Virus record (IMG/VR): IMGVR_UViG_3300006028_000002
Coordinates: 1-64,000 of that record
Strand: one strand, 5' to 3'
DNA from: a virus
Length of the DNA: 64,000 nt
The position numbers and the translations under genes are program-made. Below the pieces are notes generated by a model. The model saw nothing but the letters and a program-made list of their open reading frames with translations, made no database searches and was not told the origin of the DNA. This document shows, piece by piece, positions 1-8,349 of the stretch. How positions within the stretch are numbered: position 1 is the first letter of the stretch; each line of letters starts with the position of its first letter.

Positions 1-327
1 ATCACCCACCGCGGCCAGATGATCCGCCAATCGATCCCCGCAGCTGGGACACAGCAGATATCCCTCACCAGCCGGTCGGGTACACGCCACACAGGCCCTT
101 GCCGCCATGGGCAGCCTTTCCACGGTGCCGTCGCGGAAGGCGTAAGCGGGGTCCAGGCTCGCGCTGTCGTTGAGGTCTACGCCCCAGATGCAACACGTCA
201 ACACCCGGGCAAGCCGCCCAGATGCCCGCGCGTTGTCTGGCGGGCGATGGCATCGACCGCAACACAGAACCAGGTTAGGGATCTAGGGGTAGTTGGTTAG
301 CGGTTGGTAAGCTGCTACGCTGGACAC
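1..327 (-). CDS. Cys-rich protein, N-terminal part, cut by window edge, with in-frame TAG
   Basis: On the minus strand a frame runs off the left edge and encodes a Cys-rich, Zn-ribbon-like protein: CCGRCHRPPDN, then VLTCCIW, then CVACTRP with CPSCGDRL. Cys pairs of this kind usually bind zinc. The only good upstream start in this frame is GTG at 327, 15 bases after a GGGGTAGG element, but a TAG at 283-285 interrupts the frame 14 codons later. Either the gene starts internally (GTG at 204), it is a broken gene, or the TAG is read through or is an error. Function unknown. Confidence 0.35.
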
Positions 328-342
328 CGCGTAAGGCCCGTA

Positions 343-351
343 CCTACCCCG
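343..351 (-). promoter_or_regulatory. Start-associated element CGGGGTAGG
   Basis: Minus-strand CGGGGTAGG, 15 bases before the GTG at 327. One of about a dozen GGG(A/G)TAGG elements found before genes in this window. Confidence 0.45.
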
Positions 352-379
352 AATTGGTAAAGCGCATACGCACCCGCGG

Positions 380-408
380 CCCCCGCTGCTACTAACCTCC
401 AGCGGGGG
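380..408. terminator. Hairpin terminator after the replication operon
   Basis: Perfect 9-bp stem (CCCCCGCTG / CAGCGGGGG) with an 11-base loop. It lies between the stop at 470 and the next leftward unit, so it probably ends the leftward replication transcript. It has no T-tract, which is common in high-GC actinobacteria. Confidence 0.6.
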
Positions 409-469
409 TCGCATCACATTGTGGATTTACACTCATGATCTGACTAACCCATCGAGGAGTGACAACCAA

Positions 470-712
470 TTACTCTCCGGTCATCTCATCGATTCTTTTA
501 ATCAACTCATCGGTGTCCCCCGGCGCAATCTCATCCCACGGGTATGACGCCTTCCCCGACATTCGCGCAGGCATCACATAACCTGCGTACAAGGGGTCAC
601 CGAAACAGTCCAACCAATCCTCTAAACTCGCAATAATAACGCTCAAAACAATCCGATCAGCGTCCTCGCGCGCCATGACCACCTCATCTATGCCTTGGTG
701 CTCTCCTGCCAC
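470..712 (-). CDS. Small acidic hypothetical protein
   Basis: 80 residues, acidic, starting MAGEHQGIDEVV. It carries no motif I recognise. Its start lies inside the 3' end of the endonuclease VII gene (25-bp overlap), so the two are probably translationally coupled. It is the last gene of the leftward replication operon before the hairpin at 380-408. Local sequence is AT-richer than the replicase, as for the neighbouring endonuclease, which suggests both arrived together. Function unknown. Confidence 0.6.
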   Translation of the reverse strand: MAGEHQGIDEVVMAREDADRIVLSVIIASLEDWLDCFGDPLYAGYVMPARMSGKASYPWDEIAPGDTDELIKRIDEMTGE

Positions 713-1338
713 TTAACCAAATAATTCAGTAACCCTACTAATCTCGGTACGCTCTCACTCAGTAACCCTAGGGCCGTATTACAGCTTTGGCATAGTACAC
801 CACGTAGATCACCAGTATCATGTTCGTGATCTAAATGCTTACCAGCGGAATCCCCCTTGACATCAGTAATGCTTTCTCCGCATGCCTCGCATCGATCACA
901 CATATCCACCGCTGCCAATTCCTTAAATCCCAAACCATAACGCAGCGAACGGCTATAGTGTGACCTACATAAACCTTTCGCCTGAGCCGTCTGCACACAG
1001 CCCTCCACAGCACATGCGAATTCATCTAAATCAAAACGCACACCAGCATGACGAACTTTAGGCGGTAGTGTCCCATCCCGAGTATGCCGTTGGTAGTGCA
1101 ACGAACATAAGTTACGCGCCACCACAGCAGCACCACAACCATCCTCAGCACACTCGCTCGCTGCCCATAGACGTTTTTGTCGATGTACCCTCACACGAGT
1201 ACCATTTAGATCAACTAGTTTAGGCGGAAGCGTACCAGCCATTCTATGATGATAGTAATGAGAGGAGCACAGGTTACGCGAATGAGGTATACGATCACAG
1301 CCATCTTCGATACATACCGCTAGCTGCATAGTTTTCAT
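688..1338 (-). CDS. Recombination endonuclease VII with three N-terminal Zn knuckles
   Basis: The C-terminal ~75 residues carry the T4 endonuclease VII (His-Me finger) signature: LDHEHDTGDLRGVLCQSCN followed by a helical tail, plus an upstream CEACG zinc pair. This family cleaves branched DNA such as Holliday junctions. The first ~130 residues hold three spaced copies of a C-x4-C...LC-x2-HY unit (CIEDGC..NLCSSHY, CAEDGC..NLCSLHY, CAVEGC..GLCRSHY), a probable zinc-binding DNA-recognition array. ATG at 1338 follows a GGGATAG element. The gene sits just downstream of the replicase and is AT-richer, so it may have arrived as a mobile endonuclease. Confidence 0.85.
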   Translation of the reverse strand: MKTMQLAVCIEDGCDRIPHSRNLCSSHYYHHRMAGTLPPKLVDLNGTRVRVHRQKRLWAASECAEDGCGAAVVARNLCSLHYQRHTRDGTLPPKVRHAGVRFDLDEFACAVEGCVQTAQAKGLCRSHYSRSLRYGLGFKELAAVDMCDRCEACGESITDVKGDSAGKHLDHEHDTGDLRGVLCQSCNTALGLLSESVPRLVGLLNYLVKWQESTKA

Positions 1339-1343
1339 ATCCG

Positions 1344-1350
1344 CTATCCC
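1344..1350 (-). promoter_or_regulatory. Start-associated element GGGATAG overlapping the replicase stop
   Basis: Minus-strand AAGGGATAGCG before ATG at 1338. Its TAG is also the stop codon of the replicase gene. Confidence 0.45.
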
Positions 1351-4300
1351 TTCGACAACTCATGGTCATTACTCAACCATCGATTACTCGGAACTTTCCA
1401 TTTCGGTTCAGCCTTAATCTTCACGCCGTACAACTCACCCGACATGCACTCTATCAAAGTGTTCATCGCCTCTGGTGCCTCAGCGGCCGGCACATTCGCT
1501 AAGATTTCATCATGAACAGGAACTAGAATACCTCCACGCCGGCCCCACTTAGTGTCGTAACGCCATCGTAAGAGGCCGTCTACCAGGGTCTCTCTGGCGG
1601 TTCCCTGTACCAGATAGTTGACGATTTTGTGCGGGAATTCGCGGGGTAGCCGCAGCACCCGACCCGAGTACAGGGTGATCGAATCCATGCCGTCTTTCAC
1701 CCGATCACGCATCTGATAACCCCAGCGCTTGACACCCGGGGCCAGCTCATCGAGCGCGTCCACCATGCGTTGGGCCTCGGCCTCGCTGCATCCCACCGTG
1801 TTGGCAATGCGCCAGATGCCCGCGCCATAGAGTTTCGCGAACACCCCGTTTTTCACGTATCCGTACTGGCGGGTGGTGTGATCCGGTCCATACACCTGGA
1901 CAGCAATGATCTTATGCAGTTTGCGGCCGGAGGCGACCAGATCCAAAAGCACCTGGTCCTGGGACAGCGCGGCCAGCACCGCCACCTCGATACCAAACAA
2001 GTCGGCATCGATGAATAGCTCCCCCGGATCGGCGATAAAGCATTCCCGAATACCGCCATGGCTCGGGATGTTCTGTAAGTTTTCATGAACACAGGACATT
2101 CTGCCAGTGTCGGCTTGCAATGTGTACACGGTAGACCGCATTCGCCCGTCCCCGTGCGTGCACAACAAATGATAAGGCCCCAGATAAGCGGTCAACAATC
2201 GATTGTGTTTGCGGAAATCCAGCACCGTATCGATCACGGGTGCCAGCGCATCGGTGCGCGGTAGCCGGGCCAGCACGTCGGCGGCCACACTCGGCTTGCC
2301 GGATTTTTCGCCGAGCGGCAGCTGGCCGGGGTGCGGGCCCACCGTGACCCCGCGGGCCAGCAGGGCTGCGGCGATCTGGTCGTTTGAGCCAGGGTTGTCG
2401 ATGCCCAGACCGGTCAGTGCCCGCCGGGCGGCGTCGCGGGCCGGGGTGTGCTCGGCGATTTTGGCCTCGATGTGCTCGCGATCCAGGCGCAGCCCGAGGA
2501 AGGAAACCGCGCCCACTGCCGCCTGTACGGCCCTCTCGCGGTCGTAGACGCCCTGGGCAGGCATGGGGAGGGTCTCGCCTAGGGCAGCGCAGTCCAGGAC
2601 GTCTGAGACCGCGTAGTCGGCCTGTGTGCGGCATCGAGGGTTGACCTGTGCCCAGCCGGAGCGTTCCCAGGCCACCCAGCCGCCGGTCTCCTCGATGCCG
2701 GAGTTTCTGACCTTGGTGTCGGTGGTCCAGCCGGCCTTGCGGAACAGCTGGGCGCGCCGGGCCTCGGCACCCGGGCTGACCGGATCGCTCAAATGCAGCT
2801 CGGACTGTGGCTTGAGCCCGGCATCCGAGCTCAAGGTGCCCACCGGGTTGTGCAGCTGAGCTTTGATCACCACATCGTGCGCACGAGCCCAGCCGTCCCG
2901 GTAATCGATCATCCCCAGCGCAGCCAGGTGCGAGATCTCCACCGCGGCTGAGTACGCCTCCAGCTCGCGCGCTTGGGCCAGCAACACCACACAGGTGGCG
3001 AACTGAACCGGATCGGCCACGTCGAACACCACGGCGTCATCCCGGTTGCCCAGCTGCACGGTGCGCACCGCGTGATCCGGGTGACCGATCGGATAGCCGG
3101 TGGATTCGATGTCCACGGTGAGCCGGCCAGGTGCAACCCGGTTGGTCATCGCTGCGCGCACGATCTGCCCGGCCACCTCGATCGAGACGCTGTGCGTGGC
3201 ACCGTGGCGCGTCTTGTGCGCGGGCAGCTCCAGAAGATCACCGCCCAGCTCGGCGATGGTGGCCGTTTTCGCGAGGGCCGAACGGATCCCGCGCAGTCGT
3301 TTGTCGATTTCCTTGACCGTGGCGACCAGTTGATCTTTCGCGTAGGCGTAGATGGCGTGCAGCGGATCCTCCGGCGGCGTTTTCTTGATCAGCTTGGTGA
3401 GTTGGTTGCGCTGATCCCGTGCCTGCGCGAGCTGGGCTGCTGTTTCCGCCTCCTGTACCTCTAATGGAGTATCCGTAACAGTGTTTTTATTGCTCGGTGC
3501 CGGCATGATCGCCGAGTCGTACGCGGCACCGCCCTCTTTTGCCTGCTCAAGTGGGGTAGTAAGATCATCGGTGCCGTGTTCCGGGTTTGCTTCCGGTTTA
3601 CGCCCTATAGCGCTTATACGATCTTGATGGGTAGTAAGATCATTATCCCCTATAAGGGTTATAAGGGGTGAGTAACCCGGCACACCCGGCACAATATCAA
3701 ATACACTACTAATAATAGCAGGTCCCGATACATCTTGATCTTGTGCCGGGTTTGCGTTCCGGGTTGTTCCGGTGCCGGGTTGGTTTTCGCTCGAACCTGG
3801 CACCGATATATCGTGACCGTTACTCAAATTGATCGTTATTAGGGTACCCTCATCTACTGTTTGCGGTGTCGCAACAGTTGCGCCCTGAGCTAGTGGATCA
3901 ATTTGGATCATGCTCGACGTCTGTTCGGGTGACGCTGGTGCACAATCCGTGCTCGTTTCCTGGTATTCGATACCCAACGCCGCATTTGCGTGGTCATCCG
4001 TGGAGCCGCTCTGGTTTTGCGGAGCGACATTCCCCGTAGCTGAACGACCATCCGCATCTGCGGAACCCTGTCGATCTTCCGTGGTGACCAGTGGGGGCAT
4101 GTCGGGCTGCTGCGCCGGGTTGGCCGGTCGGTATGGCGGGGGCACCGGGGGCCCGTAGTGGGTGGCACGCTTGCGCAGCGGTCGGACGCGCCCGTGCTCG
4201 CGGGTTTTGCTCTGCGGGTAGCCCAGGTCGGTAAGCCGGCGACCAAACAGGGTGGATGTCATGACCGGGGCCCGTGGTTCGATCCGGCGAAACCATTCCA

Positions 4301-6638
4301 CGAACCACTGGCGCAGCGTGGTGGCGTTGGTGCCCTGCTCGCAGCGCTCCATCTCGGCCTCGATCCACTGGCGTACCGGGTCTTCCTCGGCTGCGATGTC
4401 CTCGGCCCGCCAGCGGATCGGCTCGGGCGCCCGGTACTGCGCGGCGGTATCCGGCTCGGCCAGCCATTCGGCGCTGTAGTGCATGAGCTTGGCCAGCACG
4501 CCCGGGGCCTCGGCATGCCAGACGGCAGGGGTGATCACGCGCCGGGTGCGGGCCACCTCGGTCATGTCGCCTTCGCACGGAATCAGCCGCACCCGGCGGC
4601 GCAGCGCCGGATCCTGAAAGTTGGGGGACTCTTCCTCATTGCAGGTGAGCACCAGGGTGTGGGTGGGCTCGAAGGTTACCGGGTTGCCCCGCATCGGGTT
4701 GCCGGTGAGCGCCGCGCCCCCGGTGAGCTGTTTGAGCCGCGCGGTGGCTAGCTCGCCGCGTCGCGGGGCCTCATCGATGAACGCCAGCCGGATGCCTTTG
4801 AGCGCGAACACGATGGAGGCATGTGCGTTGTCGGCGGAGACCAGTAGCCGGGGGTCGGCCGCCATGCCGTAGGTGCCGAGCAGCGACATGATCAGGTTGA
4901 TGATCGAGGTCTTACCAGCCCCAGTAGGCCCGATGAGTAGCGGCAGCACCGCATCCGCATAGCCGGTCAAGGCCACCGAGAGCACCCGCAGCGCCCACTC
5001 CCGGATGGCGGGGTCTGGCCAGATGGCCGCGGTGTAGGCGTCCCAGTGCGGCGTAGGTGCCCGGGTACCGGCACCGGAGGGTGCGACCCCGGCGGTATGC
5101 AGGTGCGGGGTGTCGGAGGGCACCAGGGCCATCGCCGGGCGTTCCCGGGACCGACGCAGATCCCAGGCCAGCTGGCCAGCCCACAGTATCTCCGGGTCGG
5201 CGTCCAGCTCGGCGGTGGTGGTGGTGGCGGGGTGTCCATCGGTGCGGACCATGGCCCTCATCTTCTGTGCGATGCGGGAGGATTTACCGGCCTCCCCGAA
5301 GGCGGATTTGCGCTTGGCGCGGTTCTTGGACTCGTCACTCTCGGAGTCGGGATCACCATCGGGCATCAGCTCGTAGAGCTCGGTGATCGCCCAGTCGGTC
5401 AGGTCGCCGGGGCTGATCCGCCAGTTGTGCGCGCCCCGCACCAGCCAGGCGCCGGTATCGGAGAGGTAGCGCATCACCGGGCCCATCCGCACCAGCGCGG
5501 CAGCGGCCAGCTTGTGATCGATGAGTCCGCGCGGGTCGAAAGCCTCGGTGCCGATCAGTGCCCGACGTGACCAGAGCGTGGGGGCAGCCGGAGCGAGGAT
5601 CTCCTCACCGGGGGCCTCGGTGGCGTCATCCGGGCCGCTGGCCGCCGGTCGGGGGGCTGCGACCACCTGCATCATCAGGCACGGGTCGTAGTGCGCACGG
5701 GCGGTTAGACCGGTGCCGGTGAGCTCCGAGAGGGCCTTGCGCGCGGCGGACAGGGCCATCGCGTCGAACTCGTGCCCGCGGTTTTCCCCGGCGGTGAGGG
5801 TTTCCCACTGCTCGCGCAACGCGGCCAGTGCCGGGCCGGTGCCGGTGTGCCCGAACGCGCCGGCCCGGACCAGGGCGTACACCCGCCGGGTGGTGGTGTC
5901 GTGGCGCGAGCCGGCGGCAGCGGCCTCCATGTCCTCGGTGGCGGTGAGCCGGATATTGGTGATGTCGGCGCACTCGGGCCGGTCATCGGCCAGTAGTTGG
6001 GTGAGCAGCACCGCACCCTCGGCAACCGGCGCGGCCAGCGCACTGGGACGGGTGGCACCCTCGGCCAGGGCCACCACCCACGCCACTGGTAGCTCGGGCA
6101 GATCCCCCGGCGTCGGGATGCGCTCGGCGGGCGAGCCATCGGGGCCATACCAGCGATAGGGCGCGCCCACCTCATGATGGATTGACGGTGCCACGACGCA
6201 GTAACGATGGTGGCGTTGGAGGATCTCGATGGCGGACTCGGGCCCCAGGTTGGCCGCGTAGCGCCCCGGTGGCACCCGGTAGAACAACGTGCGCGACGGG
6301 CCGGGCGCATCCTCGGTGCCACGTGCGGTGGATGCCCAGGTGGACGGGAGTGATCCCAGCCGGGCCTCCCACTCGGCGAGCACCTCTGCGCCGCGTTTGT
6401 CGACGGAGCCTTTCTGGTAGTGATCGATATCGATTCCGATGACGTTAGCGGGCATGCGCAGCGCAATTGAGTGATAGGCCCTGGTGCGTTCCCATTCTTG
6501 GAGAATGGCTAAGTCAGTGTTTGATCCGTTGTCCCCTGTGTAGCCAGCTGGAGGTGGTGTTTTGGTTTGGGCAGGAACAGGCAGTATGCAATTCCATCCA
6601 GCATCGTAGTATTGGCGCCATGCTGTGCTGAACACCAT
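1344..6638 (-). CDS. Primase/polymerase - SF3 helicase - family A DNA polymerase fusion replicase
   Basis: A single 1764-residue protein with three replication enzymes in order. Residues ~1-210 match the bifunctional primase/polymerase (archaeo-eukaryotic primase-like) domain, with GIDIDHY (~68) and a CVVAPSIHH segment. Residues ~490-760 are a D5/P4-type SF3 helicase: Walker A GPTGAGKTS (~568), Walker B AFIDEAP (~618), LVLTCNEE and ALRRRVRLIP. A poorly conserved linker (~840-1120) of lower GC and low complexity follows. Residues ~1170-1764 are a family A polymerase with 3'-5' exonuclease (VDIESTG, YAVSD), TGRMSCVHENLQNIP, motif A ADLFGIEVAVLA, motif B KNGVFAKLYG and motif C VPVHDEI. It should prime, unwind and copy DNA. 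Phages usually encode these on two or three genes. Confidence 0.93.
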   Translation of the reverse strand: MVFSTAWRQYYDAGWNCILPVPAQTKTPPPAGYTGDNGSNTDLAILQEWERTRAYHSIALRMPANVIGIDIDHYQKGSVDKRGAEVLAEWEARLGSLPSTWASTARGTEDAPGPSRTLFYRVPPGRYAANLGPESAIEILQRHHRYCVVAPSIHHEVGAPYRWYGPDGSPAERIPTPGDLPELPVAWVVALAEGATRPSALAAPVAEGAVLLTQLLADDRPECADITNIRLTATEDMEAAAAGSRHDTTTRRVYALVRAGAFGHTGTGPALAALREQWETLTAGENRGHEFDAMALSAARKALSELTGTGLTARAHYDPCLMMQVVAAPRPAASGPDDATEAPGEEILAPAAPTLWSRRALIGTEAFDPRGLIDHKLAAAALVRMGPVMRYLSDTGAWLVRGAHNWRISPGDLTDWAITELYELMPDGDPDSESDESKNRAKRKSAFGEAGKSSRIAQKMRAMVRTDGHPATTTTAELDADPEILWAGQLAWDLRRSRERPAMALVPSDTPHLHTAGVAPSGAGTRAPTPHWDAYTAAIWPDPAIREWALRVLSVALTGYADAVLPLLIGPTGAGKTSIINLIMSLLGTYGMAADPRLLVSADNAHASIVFALKGIRLAFIDEAPRRGELATARLKQLTGGAALTGNPMRGNPVTFEPTHTLVLTCNEEESPNFQDPALRRRVRLIPCEGDMTEVARTRRVITPAVWHAEAPGVLAKLMHYSAEWLAEPDTAAQYRAPEPIRWRAEDIAAEEDPVRQWIEAEMERCEQGTNATTLRQWFVEWFRRIEPRAPVMTSTLFGRRLTDLGYPQSKTREHGRVRPLRKRATHYGPPVPPPYRPANPAQQPDMPPLVTTEDRQGSADADGRSATGNVAPQNQSGSTDDHANAALGIEYQETSTDCAPASPEQTSSMIQIDPLAQGATVATPQTVDEGTLITINLSNGHDISVPGSSENQPGTGTTRNANPAQDQDVSGPAIISSVFDIVPGVPGYSPLITLIGDNDLTTHQDRISAIGRKPEANPEHGTDDLTTPLEQAKEGGAAYDSAIMPAPSNKNTVTDTPLEVQEAETAAQLAQARDQRNQLTKLIKKTPPEDPLHAIYAYAKDQLVATVKEIDKRLRGIRSALAKTATIAELGGDLLELPAHKTRHGATHSVSIEVAGQIVRAAMTNRVAPGRLTVDIESTGYPIGHPDHAVRTVQLGNRDDAVVFDVADPVQFATCVVLLAQARELEAYSAAVEISHLAALGMIDYRDGWARAHDVVIKAQLHNPVGTLSSDAGLKPQSELHLSDPVSPGAEARRAQLFRKAGWTTDTKVRNSGIEETGGWVAWERSGWAQVNPRCRTQADYAVSDVLDCAALGETLPMPAQGVYDRERAVQAAVGAVSFLGLRLDREHIEAKIAEHTPARDAARRALTGLGIDNPGSNDQIAAALLARGVTVGPHPGQLPLGEKSGKPSVAADVLARLPRTDALAPVIDTVLDFRKHNRLLTAYLGPYHLLCTHGDGRMRSTVYTLQADTGRMSCVHENLQNIPSHGGIRECFIADPGELFIDADLFGIEVAVLAALSQDQVLLDLVASGRKLHKIIAVQVYGPDHTTRQYGYVKNGVFAKLYGAGIWRIANTVGCSEAEAQRMVDALDELAPGVKRWGYQMRDRVKDGMDSITLYSGRVLRLPREFPHKIVNYLVQGTARETLVDGLLRWRYDTKWGRRGGILVPVHDEILANVPAAEAPEAMNTLIECMSGELYGVKIKAEPKWKVPSNRWLSNDHELSKG

Positions 6639-6639
6639 T

Positions 6640-7128
6640 TCATTTCACCACCCTGTACGTATTCAGCACGGCAAATTCACCCCATGCGGCTAGTGCTGCT
6701 ATGTTGTAAGCTTGCGCTGCATCCCAGGGATTGTCAAAGTAACCAAGGCTCTTATGAGTGTAGTTTACAGTTATCTGTGCTTGCCACTTATTGCGCGATG
6801 GAATCCAGGTTATGCCTTTATAGGGAGATTTGTTACCTCGTTTTTGGCTGTTTGCCTCATTGGTTGATTTAGTGGCTATACGTAAGTTCAACCTTATGTT
6901 GTTCAGGCCGTTATTGTCTCTATGGTCAATCAGTTGGTGCGGTTGAGCATTCATAATTTGCCTATGCAGATATACGAAACGCCGTGGACCGCCCTCTATA
7001 ATACGAGTATAACGAGCTACGTATAGCTTTCCATTTGGTTTGACTACACGCCATTTGTGCGGTGTTATAAGTGGCCAGTCGTCATCGTCAAATACTGTGA
7101 CGTGTCCGGAGGGTAGTAATAGCTGCAT
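6640..7128 (-). CDS. HNH endonuclease with AP2 domain
   Basis: 162 residues. The N-terminus holds an HNH core (VYLHRQIMN, then LIDHRDNNGLNNIRLNLRI) and the C-terminus an AP2-type DNA-binding domain (YKGITWIPSRNKWQAQI, then GYFDNPWDAAQAYN). This is the classic freestanding homing endonuclease layout of phages. I chose the ATG at 7128 because it overlaps the preceding stop (TGATG) and the HNH-associated segment begins there. It lies exactly between the GIY-YIG gene and the replicase start and looks AT-richer than both, so it is probably an inserted selfish gene. Confidence 0.85.
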   Translation of the reverse strand: MQLLLPSGHVTVFDDDDWPLITPHKWRVVKPNGKLYVARYTRIIEGGPRRFVYLHRQIMNAQPHQLIDHRDNNGLNNIRLNLRIATKSTNEANSQKRGNKSPYKGITWIPSRNKWQAQITVNYTHKSLGYFDNPWDAAQAYNIAALAAWGEFAVLNTYRVVK

Positions 7129-7475
7129 CAGCCCACCTGCTCTAATTGTTGCCAGTCGATGCCCGCACCAGTCCCTAGGCAGATGGGGCACAGCCGAGCC
7201 CGGCTGCCGCGGTTTTTGAGCTTGCGCTCGGTGCGACGATCCACGCCCGCCCACACCCGGGCCAGCTGCCACGTGCTGCCGGCGGCCATGGCGACTCGCA
7301 CCAGATTGGCGCAATCCCCGTTGCCGCGAGCATGCGCGGCCAGCCGGGTCGCCAGATCCTCGCTCCATCCGAGGTAATGCGAAGCCCACTGCAATTTGCG
7401 CCCAGGTAATTGCACAGCCACGTAGGGCTTATCAAAATGCAGGAGATATACTGTACCTATGACGTTGGTTCGCAC
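7128..7475 (-). CDS. GIY-YIG-like nuclease
   Basis: About 115 residues. The pattern GTVYLLHF, then ASHYLGWSEDLATRLAAH, then RTERKLKNRG and LCPIC fits the GIY-YIG nuclease fold in a form often seen in actinophages. A GTG at 7475 lies seven bases after a GGGGTAGGT element and is preferred; an alternative GTG at 7484 lies inside that element. The short length suggests only a catalytic core with a C-terminal zinc ribbon (CPICLG). Its role is probably DNA processing in the recombination operon. Substrate unknown. Confidence 0.7.
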   Translation of the reverse strand: MRTNVIGTVYLLHFDKPYVAVQLPGRKLQWASHYLGWSEDLATRLAAHARGNGDCANLVRVAMAAGSTWQLARVWAGVDRRTERKLKNRGSRARLCPICLGTGAGIDWQQLEQVG

Positions 7476-7483
7476 GATACCCA

Positions 7484-7492
7484 CCTACCCCG
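7484..7492 (-). promoter_or_regulatory. Start-associated element CGGGGTAGG
   Basis: Minus-strand CGGGGTAGGTGGG immediately before the GIY-YIG gene's GTG. The arrangement is matched upstream of the repeat protein that starts at 57508. Confidence 0.5.
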
Positions 7493-7513
7493 GTTTGTTT
7501 GCTTTATACTATT

Positions 7514-7633
7514 CTATCGACGGTACGTGCCTCTAATCTTGTGATAGAGCATGTTGATGGGCCCGGCTATCAGCGAATAGAATGACATGAGGGTGAACAT
7601 GACATTTTCTGCGAATCGCTGGAGTTTTTTCAT
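7514..7633 (-). CDS. Tiny membrane peptide
   Basis: 39 residues, MKKLQRFAENVMF..., with a hydrophobic stretch around MSFYSLIAGPINML and basic ends. ATG at 7633 follows a strong GAGG ribosome site. It fills an otherwise empty gap in the operon. Function unknown; it may be a small membrane-active phage peptide. Confidence 0.5.
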   Translation of the reverse strand: MKKLQRFAENVMFTLMSFYSLIAGPINMLYHKIRGTYRR

Positions 7634-7642
7634 GTCATCACC

Positions 7643-8101
7643 TCACGGTAGGGTGTGCCAGTTGGCGACAGGTGCTCTGCGTCCGATGGTGGGGGTTGCA
7701 AACGCCTGATCGGAGAGAGTCTGCTGCACATAACCTGCCACGTGGATACTAAAATAGGCTTTCTTGACGAGAGCTGGTGGTAGTTCTATGAGCCCACCGT
7801 CCGCGAGCACATGCTCTATCTCGTAGACCGGCATCTGGAGATCGGTAGCCAGATTGGCCTCCAGTGTGGCGCCTTTCGAGCGTTCCCAGCCGGGCAGCAC
7901 GATGACTGCGTTACACCATAACAGCGCGTGGGTGTCGCGTTTCATGCATTCCTGCCAGCCGCGTACCATATTGCCGTATTCGGCCGGGTTGATAATGACA
8001 TACCCACGGCTCCGTAGTTGGGTCGCCGCAGCATGGAAAGCCGGATGATTATGTTCGTCATCAACTCCGGCCATGGGTCCACACAGATAGTAGACGGTCA
8101 T
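7643..8101 (-). CDS. DUF4406 / nucleoside deoxyribosyltransferase-like protein
   Basis: 152 residues beginning MTVYYLCGPMAGVDD. The CGPM start, the DxHNHPAF segment, NPAEYGN, a CNAVIVLPGWERSKGATLE core and the LATDLQMPVYE end match the DUF4406 branch of the nucleoside 2-deoxyribosyltransferase fold. That fold transfers or hydrolyses sugar-base bonds in nucleotide salvage. The ATG at 8101 has a GAAAGGA site 8 bases upstream; an ATG at 8125 overlaps the previous stop but lacks such a site. Together with the nearby MazG gene it suggests nucleotide-pool tuning during replication. Confidence 0.75.
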   Translation of the reverse strand: MTVYYLCGPMAGVDDEHNHPAFHAAATQLRSRGYVIINPAEYGNMVRGWQECMKRDTHALLWCNAVIVLPGWERSKGATLEANLATDLQMPVYEIEHVLADGGLIELPPALVKKAYFSIHVAGYVQQTLSDQAFATPTIGRRAPVANWHTLP

Positions 8102-8121
8102 GCTGCCATTCCTTTCGGTGC

Positions 8122-8349
8122 TCATAGCTGGGTGTCCATATACTGCGCCCACAATGCCGCGTAGGCAGCGAGTTGCAGAAGCTCTTTAACGGTGTGCTGC
8201 TGATCTTTCACGCCGTGCACGACGGCCAGCAACGGCCCCGCCAGCTCGTACAGGTGAGCTGCGCCGTCCCGGTCGTAGAAAGCATCGGTGTGGAATGGCA
8301 GGGCGGATGCCTGGATAGCATCCACGGTGATCGGGGTGAGCGGTATCAT
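8122..8349 (-). CDS. Hypothetical protein in the nucleotide/replication operon
   Basis: 75 residues starting MIPLTPITVDAIQASALPF. Mostly helical, with Cys absent and no motif I can name. Four-base overlap with the MazG gene upstream indicates coupled translation. Function unknown. Confidence 0.65.
   Translation of the reverse strand: MIPLTPITVDAIQASALPFHTDAFYDRDGAAHLYELAGPLLAVVHGVKDQQHTVKELLQLAAYAALWAQYMDTQL

Noticed and set aside
2973-3464. 163-codon plus-strand frame in the replicase gene
   Set aside because: Antisense shadow of the polymerase part, with high-GC codon bias only.
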